Source: Triticum aestivum (Eukaryota > Streptophyta > Magnoliopsida > Poales > Poaceae). From it: a stretch of DNA of 64,000 nucleotides. The stretch is from the NCBI RefSeq assembly GCF_018294505.1, contig NC_057801.1:200078538-200142537 (forward strand), read 5' to 3'. The notes beneath the pieces are model-generated. The model was given only the letters and a program-made list of their open reading frames with translations, was not told the origin of the DNA and made no database searches. Position numbers and translations under genes: made by a program. This document shows positions 35,039-46,113 of this stretch, in pieces. The number at the start of each line of letters is the position of its first letter. Position 1 is the stretch's first letter.

Positions 35039-35843
35039 CCGTTTCAGCGGATCAATCTTTTTGTTCTGCAAATTTTGATATATTATATGTATTTTTTCTG
35101 AATTAGGATGATTTAGTTATGATTTTTTCAAGTTTGAAAATTGCCCTATATTCCTGGTTTGTGTCTCCAACCGGGACTATAGGTTAGACCCCTTTAGTGC
35201 CGGTTCGTGGCACGAACCGATACTAAAGGTTGGCCCTTTAGTACTAATAGCAAGACTTCACCCATGTCCTCAGGAACAAACGTAACTACTCACAAAGCCA
35301 ATTCATGTTCATAACCAGAGGAGTAATAATATGCATTAAGGATCTAAACATATGATCTTCCACCAAGTAAACCAATTAGCATCAACTACAAGGAGTAATC
35401 AACACTACTAGCAACCCACAGGTACCAATTTGTGGTTTTGATACAAGATTGGATACAAGAGATGAACTAGGGTTTTGAGAGGAGATGATGTTGGTGAAGA
35501 TGTTGATGGAGATTGACCCCCTCCCGATGAGAGGATCGTTGGTGATGACAATGGTGATGATTTCCCCCTCCCGAAGGGAAGTTTCCCCGGCAGAACAGCT
35601 CTACCTGAGCCCTAGAATGGTTCCGCCAAGGTTCCGCCTCGTGGCGGCGGAGTTTCGTCTCGTTATCTTGCCTCAGATTTTTTTTCCAGGTTAAAAGCCT
35701 TCATATAGAAGAAGATGGGCACCGGAGGGCCACCAGGGGGCCTAGGAGACAGGGGCGCACCCAGTAGGGGTGGGCGCGCCCCCACCCTCCTGGCCAGGGT
35801 GTGGGCCCGTTCTGGTGTTTTCTTCGCTCAATAATTCTTATTA

Positions 35844-35873
35844 ACTAGTCGTCAACCCGTGCTGTTGCACGGG
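35844..35873 (-). other. Possible Helitron 3' terminus inside the CACTA right end (minus strand)
   Basis: On the minus strand a hairpin CCCGTGC-AACA-GCACGGG (35873-35856) is followed by TTGACGA and CTAGT (35849-35845), the layout of grass Helitron 3' ends. The AT-rich stretch to about 36370 could be the Helitron body. No 5' TC end was found. The same is present at about 55799-55828 in copy B. Confidence 0.4.
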
Positions 35874-36603
35874 CTAATTTTTTTTCAAAAATCATAAATA
35901 CTTGAAGCTATTAATAATATTTGAAATATAGTGTATTCATCCAAGTCTTCTCAACCAACTTTGTTTTGTGTTCTTAAATTTATTCTAAAGAAATTAAATT
36001 TATTTTCTCAATATGATTAGTAAATGAACTAAAAGCATATGAGACGGTAACCATGTTTTTTTCTATTTCCAAGTTATCCAGATCATGTGAGGCCGTAATA
36101 TTGTGAACACTTCTGAATAAATTTAGACATGGGGTACTCGACACACATGAGCTTTACCATTGTCATCAATTCAGATGACCCTTCGAGCAGAACTTAAAGT
36201 GTGATGTGAATTAAGTGCCAAAGAGAATATTAGGTACAATAAAGTTCAGCAAAGTCTAACATGTTAGAACTACTAACAAACATGATACGTTAATTGGGTG
36301 CTACAACACACTGGGAGATACATGTGTGAACGTCTGGGTGATACAGTAGAAGCCATATCTGTCATATCTTTTTTGTGTTCTTAAAGGTTGGCCCTTTAGT
36401 ACCGGTTTGTGCCACCGGGACTAAAGGGGCTCGTGGGGCCCCGGCCTGACGCCAGTCTGCCACCACCCCTTTAGTACCGGTTCGTGGCACGAACCGGTAC
36501 TAAAGGTTCAACACGAACTGGCACTTATAGCCGTTCGAACCGGTATTAATGATATCATTAGTACCGGGCCAAAATTGAACCGGGACTAATGTATCTCACA
36601 TAA

Positions 36604-36622
36604 GGTCCTTTTTCTACTAGTG
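36604..36622 (-). repeat. CACTA terminal inverted repeat, right end, copy A
   Basis: On the minus strand it begins CACTAGTAGAAAAAGGACC. The Myb/SANT-like exon starts at the very next base. Confidence 0.85.
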
Positions 36623-37329
36623 AAGTGCAATAAGGATATCACAAAGGATAACATAAGTGGAAGGATGAGGACTTTGGATCATCAGTATGAGGTCGTTAGC
36701 AAGATCCTTTCTCAAAGTGGTTTCGGCTCGGATTGGACCAATAATAGGCTATCAATGGATAGTGATGATGTTTGGGCTAAATATATGGAGGTAACCATGC
36801 ATGCATCATGAGTACACATTCTGTATATAGTTTGCATATGTAGAATAAGAAGGTAGTAGCTTTACTAGTTTGTGTTTATTGTGTAGGCTAACAAGGCATG
36901 CAAGGAGATAAAGTCTTACAAGACCAAAGTAATCAAGAACTGGGAGCCCATATGTATCGTATATTCAAAAGATCATGCTAATGGCGAGGGTGCGAAGACA
37001 GGTGCTGAGATTGCTACAGAGCCATTAGAAGAACCGGCTGAAGTCTCTCCAGAAGTAGCGCCAAAGAGGCAGCGAACAAGTGATGCTATTCTTTGCATGC
37101 TTGGGATATGAAGGACTTAGTTGATGCTTTCAAGACAACTGAGCAAATTCCACTACCAAAGGTTACCACACCCGCTGAAATACTTGATTCACTTAGGTCG
37201 ATACCTGATTTAGCTGAGCAAGATATGCTTCGATGTTACGGGAAGTTGGTACTCAATGATCGCCTATTTCAAGCTCTGAAGGAGCTGCCCATTACCATGA
37301 GGAAGACATGGCTGCTTATGTTGCCTTGA
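36623..37329 (+). pseudogene. Myb/SANT-like domain gene fragment (copy A), 5' part missing
   Basis: Resembles plant Myb/SANT-like (PF12776) proteins of the L10-interacting type, many of which are transposon-related. The first exon starts at the CACTA border (KCNKDITKDNISGRMRTL... SQSGFGSDW) and ends with a GT donor after 36790. The second starts at 36887 (ANKACKEIKSYKTKV) in the same phase and stays open to about 37090. A frameshift or small deletion there puts the C-terminal part (LVDAFKTTEQIPLPKVTTP... MRKTWLLMLP) into another frame, ending at 37327-37329. The N-terminal half of the SANT domain is absent on the other side of the CACTA element. Confidence 0.7.
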
Positions 37330-37728
37330 AGATCGATGCTTTTATGTGCTGTTGAACTTCGAACCATCTATTTTATGTCATGTTGAACTTGGACTTTGTA
37401 TGTACTACCTTGTTGAACTTGGAACTACGTATGTACTGCCACACACTGTTTATGTCAATCATTTGAACCTATCTTTTAAATTGTTGTCATTTATGTCATG
37501 TACGAGACCATATTTGAGAGTACGTGCTATTTGTTATTGTTTCAAATTTTGTGTTATGTTATCGTAAAAATATATTGTTGTCATTGTATGACCATTTGCG
37601 TTTCGTGATGCATTTCTAGAATATTTCATTATTTCATTGCTAGTTGCCGTCAAGCCATCTTATATTTTAATTACGAGGTGGGGGGTACCAGATAATAACA
37701 GGTAGCAAGGCGTGTTTTGCTTCAACAA
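37330..37728. other. Non-coding stretch between Myb-like fragment and PR5K pseudogene
   Basis: 3' flank of the Myb-like fragment with TGTTGAACTT(G/C)GAAC repeats (37349-37430), then the 81-bp block 37640-37720 that recurs at 60461-60541, then the PR5K start. Confidence 0.5.
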
Positions 37729-38124
37729 ATGGCAGCTACGGTTACCTTTGTGACTCTCCTCCACCTGCTCCTCCCCCTGCTCCTCCCCCTGCTGCATGTT
37801 GTCACCACCATCACGTTGAACATCACCAATCAATGTTCCTACACCGTGTGGCCGGCCGCTGTACCGGTGGGCGGCGGCATGCCGCTGGACCCAGGGAAGA
37901 CATGGACCCTCAAGGTGCCCGATTCTTCCACCACCACAACATTTGGGCACGAACAGGCTGCTCATTTGATAGCGGAGGCAACGGGTCGTGCCAGACAAGC
38001 GACTGCGACGGCATGCTCGCTTGCAAGAGGTATGGTCAGCCGCCCACCACGACTGCTAATTTCGAACTCCTCCATCTTTACGCCAACACTTTCTTCTATA
38101 TTTCCCTCTTCTACGGCTTCAATG

Positions 38125-38133
38125 TACCCATGG
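38125..38133. repeat. 9-bp target duplication, left copy (MULE)
   Basis: TACCCATGG, identical to 39278-39286. Nine bases is the Mutator-family length. Confidence 0.92.
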
Positions 38134-39277
38134 GAGTAAATTGCTGAAAGCCACCACATTTGTGGCACGAATACTGCAAAACCATCACTTTTGTCAAAAA
38201 TTTCAAAAAACCATCACTTCCTCACCAAGTGAGTAACAAAAAGCACTAAACGTGCTGTGAGCCGCGACTAAGTGAAAAACTGACATGCCTGGCCCACATG
38301 TCAGGCTGACTTGGCAAAGAATAAATAGTAGAGAGGTGACTAGGCTCTGGCATTTCGTCGAGTACTTCGTGTGCACGCACAACACCTACTCCGTCGGTCC
38401 AGCTCTTCTCCGGCGATGCTGCCCCTCCGTCTGCACCCTGACGAGCTCCGCCCCTCCTCTGCGCGCGGCGAGCCTCGACGCCGCCACTCGCCCACGCCAT
38501 GGCCGCCCACCAAGACCCGATGGTCGACGCCGGGCACGGCAACTCGTGCCCTCCTCCGGCAGTGCCGTGCACCGCCTCCCTGCAGCGTCACGTGGTGGCG
38601 GATCGATTGTTGCAGGCAGAAAAGGGACGCAGAAGCAAGCGGATCGAACGAATCGGGAGCCGCGGCGTCGACCTGCTGTTGGCCAGGGCAGATCGATTCG
38701 TCCGCGTACGGCCATGCTGCGGGCGACTCTGGCGGCAGGCTCCCGCCTCGCCATCGACCTCCCCCGCCTCCCTACTCTCGGGATCCGGCTGTTCCCCACA
38801 TCGTCGGAGTCCAAGTCACCACCGCTCTAGGAGCCGTCCTGCGCGACATCATCCCGCGCGAGGAGATGCTCCACCCGAGCCGCTCGCCAGCATCTCGCAG
38901 TTGGGTACGGCCGCGTCCGCCGCCGCCAGTCGTCGAGGAGCGCCCCCTAGCTCCGCCGTCCTGCAGCAGCATCGAGCTCAAGCCGCCGGCGGATAGGAAG
39001 AGGGAGAGAGGGAAGAGAGATGTGAGGAGGAAGACGGAGGTGTGGGGCTGACATGTGGGCCCTTTGCCACGTCAGCATATTATCCATCTAGGCATGCCAA
39101 ATTAGCCTGACATGTGGGGCCAACACGTCAGGTCCGCTGTTAGACGCGTCTCAGTTTCAAATTAGTGCGATTTGTTACTCACTTGCCGCAGAGTCGGTGG
39201 TCTTTTGTGATTTTTGGCAAAAGCGGTGGTTTTGGAGTACTCTAGCCGCAAATGTGGTGGCTTTGAGCAATTTACTC
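38134..39277. mobile_element. Mutator-like element (MULE), 1144 bp, inserted in the PR5K thaumatin exon
   Basis: Terminal inverted repeats pair over at least 30 bases: the left end GAGTAAATTGCTGAAAGCC matches the inverse of the right end (GGCTTTGAGCAATTTACTC), and both continue with CACCACATTTG. Inner paired blocks (GGCCCACATGTCAG near 38291, TGACATGTGGGCC near 39050) extend the symmetry. It has no transposase. The centre (about 38370-39000) is GC-rich with frames open on both strands, as in Pack-MULEs that carry host gene pieces. I cannot identify a donor. Confidence 0.9.
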
Positions 39278-39286
39278 TACCCATGG
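39278..39286. repeat. 9-bp target duplication, right copy (MULE)
   Basis: TACCCATGG, directly after the right terminus of the MULE. Confidence 0.92.
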
Positions 39287-41395
39287 AGATCCTGCCAGTG
39301 CCAGTCGAGTGGAAAAAAAGATCAGGGTGCAGCAAGGGGCCGCGCTGTGCTGCCAACATCACATCGCAGTGTCCGATCGAGCTCAAGGTGCCCGGAGGCT
39401 GCAAGAGCTCATGTGAAGTGTTCACGAATCAGTCCTATTTGTACTGCTGCTCTGGGGACGGATGTTTACCCGATAAATACTCGGCCTATTTTGTGCAGAT
39501 GTGCCCGGAGGCAATAAGTTTCTCTGAATATTCTCCCTCGCAAGCTGCATTCAGTTGTCCGAGAGATACCAACTACATGGTAGTCTTCTGCCCACCAATC
39601 GATCTACCCTCTTCGCCGGCTCCAAGTCCTGCTTCAACTGCTATTGGGCCATCAAGCACAGGACCCTCATCCAGAAAAGTAGACATAGTTGTTCCGATTG
39701 CAATTGTAGCTTCCATAGTTAGTTTCATTTTCATTGTCGCATTCGTCCTTTTCGTCATACATCAAAGAAGGACACGACGACGCCATGAGATGGAGGAAGA
39801 GGAGGCAGAGTTTGGTAAGCTACAAGGAACACCAATGAGGTTCACGTTTCAACAGTTAGAAGTAGCGACCGAGCAATTCAAAGGCAAGCTTGGGGAAGGA
39901 GGATTTGGGTCTGTTTTCAAGGGACAGCTAGGTGAGGAAAGGGTTGCAGTAAAATGTTTGGATCGAGCTGGTCAGGGAAACAGAGAATTTTTGGCAGAGG
40001 TTCAAACAATAGGCAGCATTCATCATATCAATCTAGTGAGGCTGTTTGCTTTCTGTGCTGAGAAATCCCACAGGCTCTTGGTATACGAGTATATGCCCAA
40101 AGGATCCTTGGATAGGTGGATCTATTGTCGACCTGACGATGATGCTCCTCCTCTAGATTGGAGCACACGATGCAAGATAATCACTAACATAGCTAAGGGT
40201 CTCTCTTATCTTCATGAGGAATGCGTGAAGAGAATTGCTCATTTGGATGTCAAGCCACAAAACATCCTCATAGATGACAACTTCAATGCCAAAATTTCTG
40301 ATTTTGGCCTATGTAAGCTCATTGATAGGGATATGAGCCAAGTGGTTACTAGAATGAGAGGGACACCTGGATACTTAGCTCCTGAATGGTTGACATCACA
40401 AATCATAGAGAAGGCTGACGTTTATAGCTTTGGCATTGTGGTCATGGAAATCATCAGTGGAAGAAAGAACCTCGACACTTCCTAGTCTGAAGAGAGCATC
40501 CATCTTATTACTCTACTGGAAGAAAAGGTGAAGAACGGTTACTTGGTAGACTTGATGGACAAGAGCAGTAACGACATGCAAGCACATGAGCAAGACATAA
40601 TTCAGATGATGAAGCTCGCCATGTGGTGTTTGCAGATTGACTTCCAAAGAAGGCCTAAAATGTCAGAGGTAGTCAAAGTCTTGGAAGGTAGCATGGATGC
40701 TGAGAGCAATATAGATCATAACTTTGTTGCAACAAATGAAGCAAATTTCTATATTGCTGGAAATGTGAAATCCTCTGCTCCACCTATAGCCTCAGATCTA
40801 TCAGGTCCCAGGTGAAATGAGATAATCCCAACAAAGACAGCCAGCCCGATCATGAGCAGAAATGTTCTGAAAGGAAAAAAAACATATCTATTGTATCTTT
40901 CCAAATTAGTACAATCAGAATCCCCTTATCTTGAGTTAATTTTACCTTCAAAATGTTTTGATATTGCAAACCTTCTTGTTCTACAGCAGAACAACTCATT
41001 GTATTCCATACTGATGTTCAGATTCTCTTTGTAATGCATCTGCTTCTACTTATTCTAGTTGAAATCTACAGCATGTTCCAAAATGCTCCTAGGCTCCTAG
41101 CTCAAATAAGGCAGAGAAATGGACAGAGCGAATTCATATACATTTTAGGAGTAGGGAGTAACCAACAAGGATCAATTAGAAACTACAAGTGCTTTTAAGT
41201 TCTCCCAATTTGCAAGTCTATTTCTCTGAATCTTGTGACAACTCTGAAATTCTTAAGTCTGACCCTGTTAGTTGGCTGGTTTTGTTCAGTAAACCTTGAT
41301 CCAATGATGTTCTCCTTCTGATTACAAATGACACACATTTGGGCGAGTGTTCAAGGAACATTTTTATTACACATGTACTGTTGTGCTCATGAAAG

Positions 41396-41697
41396 TGTTA
41401 AATTATGATCTAAATTCTAGTACTGTGTTGGACTAGACGTAGTACAAATGGTGTGGGCCTTTGCGTTGACGTCGACGAGTACGAGTACAACTCGTTTACT
41501 TGTCCTCCAAGGACTCTCATGTATTGCCCTCTTATATACCCCATGTAGTCGCACTTCAGACGGTCTGTCATCTCGTGCTTGTAATACTCCTCCTCATAGT
41601 GATTGCGCCTTCGTGCGTCCGTGGTTTTCTCCCGCAAGGGTTTCCACGTAAAAATCCGTGTCTCTTGTGTCTCATTTTATCTCGTTATTATCTAACA
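41396..41697 (+). repeat. 5' LTR of the Tork/TAR-like Copia
   Basis: 302 bp, TG...CA ends, with a TATATA-bearing stretch (CTTATATACCCC near 41530). Matches 46114-46415 except 8 positions. Confidence 0.95.
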
Positions 41698-41699
41698 AG

Positions 41700-41712
41700 T
41701 GGTATACAGAGC
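41700..41712 (+). other. Primer binding site of the Copia element
   Basis: TGGTATACAGAGC starts two bases after the 5' LTR. It equals the initiator Met-tRNA site TGGTATCAGAGC with one extra base. Confidence 0.75.
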
Positions 41713-42212
41713 TGAGGTTCAGATACAAGATTTGAGACGAGAGATTAGGGTTCTGTCCGTGCGTCGCCGCACGCGTCCGTCGACCCGTCCGATCGATTTC
41801 TAGCTGAGACCGACAGGACATCGCAGATTGATTCTGCTCCAAAAGCTGCTGCGCGCAGCTACAGTCGTCCGATCCACCGAGCCGCCGCTGCCGTTGCACG
41901 TACAGGCACTACCCTGCCCGTGAGCTGTTAAATCATTTGGTTCAAGTCCCGAAGAGGAGCCGATCCGCCGAGTTGCTAGCCTGCTACGCGACTTTTCAAT
42001 CGATCGCTACTCTGTTGCTTTGAGTATTAGTACTAGTAGATCAGCCAACTAGTACTTGCTCCACGTGAAGCCAAGATCAGATTCTGCTCCCGATTGCTAC
42101 GTGCTCAGACCATCAGGTGCTATTTACTCTGTTCTTTTGTTCGCATATTAACTTCTGTCAAGAATTTTTCTACTGCCTTATACTACTTTGTGTACACAGA
42201 TTTAGTTTACTC

Positions 42213-42995
42213 ATGGCTTCTATGAAGTATAATTTTCCGCTGCTGGACCGTGACACAAGGTTTACTATATGGCAAGTCAAGATGCGGGCGTTGTTGTCAC
42301 ATGCCGACTATGATGTAGCACTGGATAGTTTTGGGAAGAACCGAATTGAGGACTGGACTGCTGAGGAGAAAAGAATTGATTGTAAGGCTTTGTCACAAAT
42401 TCAACTCCATTTGCATAATAATATTTTGCAGGAAGTTTTGAGCGAGAAAACTGCCGCCGCTCTATGGTTAAAGCTGGAAGGGATTTGCATGACTAAAGAT
42501 CTCACCAGCAAGATGCATCTGAAGCAAAAATTATTCCTGCACAGGTTACCCGAGGGAGGTAATGTTTTGAATCATATTTCAGAATTTAAAGAGATCATAT
42601 CTGATCTAGCTTTAATGTTACTTTGTTCACTGCCAAGTTCTTATACCAATTTTAGAGACACCATATTATACAGTCGTGATACTCTCACGCTTAATGAAGT
42701 TTATGAAGCTTTGAACACTAAGGAGAAGATGAAATTAATGGTGCCTCATGATGGTTCAAGTTCATCCCAAGCCGAGGGATTATTTGTTCGTGGCAGGACA
42801 AAGGAGAAGAACTCCAATAATGGAAATAGAGGCAAAAGTAAGAACGGCTACAGGGGCCGGTCGCAATCCAGAGACAAGAAGTATTGCAGATATTGCAGGA
42901 GAGACGGGCATGACATCTCTGAGTGTTTCAAGTTGCAGAACAAGGAAAAGAGGAAAGGTAACAAGCAAGGTGACAATTCTGCTAACTTGCTCGTG
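42213..42995 (+). pseudogene. Copia gag with internal deletion
   Basis: Starts MASMKYNFPLLDRDTRF at 42213 and reads as TNT1-94-like gag: LSQIQLHLHNNILQEVL, AALWLKLEGICMTKDLTSK, then CRYCRRDGHDISEC, a CX2CX4HX4C knuckle (about 42886-42927). Near 42608 the text jumps from EIISDLAL to MLLCSLPSSY; relatives have about 15 more residues there, so a small in-frame deletion is likely. The gag frame shifts near 42990, so it does not lead into the protease frame. Confidence 0.85.
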
Positions 42996-45900
42996 ATGAT
43001 AGTTCCGATGATGCTCTTGTCGTTATTGCTGGATGTGCTGAGACCAATGATGAGTGGGTACTTGACACTGCATGCACTTTTCATATGTGTCCACATAGAG
43101 ATTGGTTTAATACTTTTGATTCCACTACTTCTGCTGGTTCTGTTTTGGGTTTTGATAATTCACCATGCAAGATTGAAGGCATAGGTTCTATTCGAATCAA
43201 GATGTTTGATGGCATAATCAGAACTTTGACAGATGTTCGGTATATTCCGAAGATGAAGAGAAATCTTATTTTTATGAGTGCCCTTGATGCAAAGGGGTAC
43301 AAATATTCAGGTGGAGATAGTGTTTTGAAGGTCACCAAAGGTTCCCTTGTTGTGATGAAAGGTGACTTAAGTTCGACCAATGGTCTTTATTACCTTCGAG
43401 GTTCTACTGTATCTTCAGCAAGCACAAGAGGGTGAAGTTCAATACTTCGACCCATACAACTGAAGGTATTCTTGATTATGTGCATTCTGATTTATGGGGA
43501 CCATCTCGCAAGAAGTCATTAGGTGGTGCAAGTTATATGCTGACTATTATTGATGATTATTCAAGAAAAGTTTGGCCTTATTTCTTGAAGCATAAATATG
43601 AAGCATTCTCAGCATTCAAGGAGTGGAAGATTATGATTGAGAAACGAACTGAAAGGAAGGTAAAGATACTTCGCACTGATAATGGTATGGAATTCTGTTC
43701 TAAGCAATTTAAAAATTATTGCAAGTCTGAAGGCATTGTCAGACACTACACCGTTCCTTATACTCCTCAACAAAACGGTGTTGCTGAGCGTATGAACAGG
43801 ACCATTATTTCCAGAGCCCATTGCATGTTGTCCAATGCAGGTTTGCATAGGCGTTTTTGGGCTGAGGCCGCTTCCACTGCTTGTTATCTCATTAATCGTT
43901 CACCATCTATTGCTCTTAATAAGAAAACTCCAATTGAGGTATGGTCTGGTTCACCTGCTGATTATTCACAGTTGAGAGTTTTTGGTTGCACTGCTTATCC
44001 TCATGTTGATAATGGAAAGTTGGAGCCTAGGGCTGTTAAGTGCATCTTTCTTGGTTATAAGTCTGGTGTTAAAGGTTTTAAATTGTGGAATCCCGAAACT
44101 CAGAAGGTTGTTATTAGCAGAAATGTTATCTTTAATGAATCTGCTATGTTACATGATGTTTCATCTACTAATGTTCCCGTTGAGAGTGAACAGCAGCCTA
44201 CTATTCAGCAGCCTACTGTTCAGGTGGAGCATGTTATTGATTCAGGTGATACATCTAGTAATGAAATTGTTGCACATGATGAACCCATCGTTGATGATGA
44301 TCATGTCACTCCCACTCCAAATCAGCCTATTGTTCCACCCAGTTGGAATCTTGCACGTGAAAGAGTTAGGCGGGGTATTAATAAACCTGATAGGTTAATT
44401 GAAGAGTGCAATATTGTTTCTTTTGCTTTATCTGTTGCAGAAGAAATTGAAGGTAATGCTGAGCCTTCTTCATATTCCGAGGCTATTATTTCTGGTGATA
44501 GTAATAAGTGGATGACCGCTATGCATGATGAGATGGAATCACTTGAAAAGAATGGCACTTGGGATTTAGTAAAATTGCCTAGAGAGAAGAAACCTATTCG
44601 TTGCAAGTGGGTTTTCAAGAGGAAAGAAGGTGTTTCTCCTAATGATGAGACAAGATATAAAGCAAGGTTAGTTGCTAAAGGTTATAGCCAGATTCCAGGT
44701 ATTGACTATAACGAAGTCTTTTCTCCTGTTGTGAAGCATAGCTCTATTCGCACTTTACTCAGTATTGTTGCCATGCATAATCTTGAGCTTGAACAATTGG
44801 ATGTTAAAACTGCATTTTTACATGGAGAATTAGAAGAGGATATTTATATGGAACAACCTGAAGGTTTTGTTATTCCTGGAAAAGAAAAGCTTGTCTGCAA
44901 GTTAAAGAAATCTCTTTATGGATTGAAGCAATCTCCTAGACAGTGGTACAAGAGATTTGACACCTTTATGCTCTCTCAAGGTTTCAAAAGGTCTAATTAT
45001 GATAGTTGTGTTTATTTGAAAACTGTCAATGGTTCAACTATTTATTTGCTCCTTTATGTTGATGATATGCTTATTGCTGCAAAGAGTATGTCAGAGATTA
45101 ATGAACTAAAGAAGCAATTGAGTAATGAATTTGAGATGAAGGATTTGGCTGCAGCAAAGAAAATTCTTGGCATGGAAATATCCAGAGATAGACCGTCTGG
45201 AAAAGTATATCTAAGTCAGAAGGGATATATTGATAAAGTTCTTCGTCGTTTTAATATGCATAATGCCAAGACGGTGAGTACACCATTAGCTGCACACTTC
45301 AAATTGTCATCAGCTTTATGTCCTAAGTCAGATTCCGATATTGAGTACATGTCTAGAGTTCCCTATTCAAGTGCAGTTGGTTCACTTATGTATGCCATGG
45401 TTTGTTCTCGTCCTGACTTATCATATGCATTGAGTGTTGTCAGTAGATACATGGCTAATCCTGGAAAAGAGCATTGGAAAGCAGTTCAGTGGATTTTCAG
45501 ATACCTGCGTGGTACTTCTAATGCTTATTTACAGTTTGGGAAAACTGGAGATGGACTTGTTGGTTTTGTTGATTCTGATTTTGCTGGTGATTTGGTTAAG
45601 AGAAGATCGCTCACAGGTTATGTTTTCACCATTGGTGGTTGTGCTGTGAGTTGGAGAGCAACTTTGCAGTCTATTGTGGCTTGTTCCACTACTGATGCCG
45701 AGTATATGGCTATTTCTGAGGCATGCAAAGAAGCTATCTGGTTGAGAGGTTTATACACTGAGCTTTGTGGAGATTCATCTTGCCCTGCCATATTTTCTGA
45801 CAGTCAAAGTGCCATATATCTTACAAAGAATCCAATGTATCATGAGAGGACAAAGCACATTGATGTCAGATTTCATTATATTCGAGATGTTGTTGCTGAA

Positions 45901-46017
45901 GGCAATTTGAAGGTATGCAAGATAAGTACTCATGATAATCCTGCTGATATGATGACAAAGCCAGTTCCGACCAATAAGCTTGAGCTTTGCTTAGGCTTAG
46001 TTGGTATTTCTCACTAG
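42996..46017 (+). pseudogene. Copia pol (protease, integrase, RT, RNase H), deleted at the integrase N-terminus
   Basis: The protease is in the frame after the shift (DEWVLDTACTFHMCPH, near 43040; the usual DTGAS-type site reads DTACT). It ends at a TGA (43433-43435) after GLYYLRGST. A long frame from 43432 to 46017 continues with KFNTSTHTTEG. The GAG-pre-integrase segment and HHCC zinc finger expected in between (about 55-60 residues) are missing. The rest is well preserved: integrase DDE (HSDLWGP, RTDNGMEF, PQQNGVAERMN), RT (VKTAFLHGE, YVDDM near 45055-45070) and RNase H (DSDFAGD, TTDAEYMA). Integration activity is probably lost. Confidence 0.9.
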
Positions 46018-46098
46018 TCCTATGGACTTTGACGCACAAGGTGTTTATGCTGATTTGGATGGAGTTATTCACTTTCTTTGACTACTGGAGGGAATTTG

Positions 46099-46112
46099 GA
46101 ACAAGGTGGAGA
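46099..46112 (+). other. Polypurine tract of the Copia element
   Basis: GGAACAAGGTGGAGA ends just before the 3' LTR at 46114. Confidence 0.6.
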
Positions 46113-46113
46113 T

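Larger units (their letters stand above)
26790..36622 (+). mobile_element. CACTA (En/Spm) DNA transposon, copy A, 9.8 kb, internally duplicated
   Basis: Begins CACTAGTAGAAAACAGGGC (26790) and ends ...CCTTTTTCTACTAGTG (36622), the inverted CACTA ends. Subterminal repeats of the CCGGTT...AACCGG type fill both ends. Layout: left end and A-rich stretch (26790-27830), X1 (27831-30083), Y (30084-31800), X2 (31801-34040), Y (34041-35753), right end with a Helitron-like fragment (35754-36622). It carries only the Transposase_24-type gene; the main En/Spm transposase is absent. Flanking triplets are CAG on the left and AAG on the right, so the usual 3-bp target duplication is missing. The subterminal repeat types also differ between the ends. 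Confidence 0.85.
25971..37639 (+). repeat. Segmental duplication, copy A
   Basis: Collinear with 40763-57597: PR5K 3' end, 3' flank, CACTA element and Myb/SANT-like fragment in the same order and orientation. By eye, divergence is about 12 differences in the ~630 bp of PR5K flank and about 8 in ~980 bp of the Myb-like segment, so roughly 1-2%. Copy A lacks the Copia insertion of copy B; the empty site reads CTCATGGAAGTGTAATGC near 26596-26613. A further 81-bp piece (37640-37720) matches 60461-60541, with about 2.86 kb extra in B between the two. Confidence 0.92.
37729..40815 (+). pseudogene. PR5K-type receptor kinase (thaumatin domain-TM-kinase), disrupted
   Basis: ATG 37729 opens a Leu-rich signal peptide and a thaumatin-like domain ([30 protein letters not shown]). 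A MULE splits it at 38134-39277 and it resumes at 39287 (VEWKKRSGCSKGPRC, MCPEAISF, SCPRDTNYMVVFCP). A membrane helix lies at about 39684-39760. The kinase follows: GEGGFGSV, VAVKC, HLDVKPQNIL (non-RD), DFGLCKL, GTPGYLAPEW, then C-terminal helices to TGA 40815. Without the MULE it would be about 640 residues, normal for PR5K/LRK10L-2 receptors, which act at the plasma membrane in stress or defence. Lesions: a one-base shift near 37945, the MULE, and TAG 40483-40485 in the kinase C-lobe. The MULE insertion site keeps the same frame on both sides. Confidence 0.88.

Noticed and set aside
38371..39051. 226-codon frame inside the MULE
   Set aside because: Overlaps other long frames on both strands in GC-rich DNA. 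No recognisable domain. Kept only as possible cargo.
37729..40815. PR5K as a functional gene with an intron at the MULE position
   Set aside because: The insert has paired terminal repeats and a 9-bp target duplication. A frameshift near 37945 and a TAG at 40483 break the frame independently.
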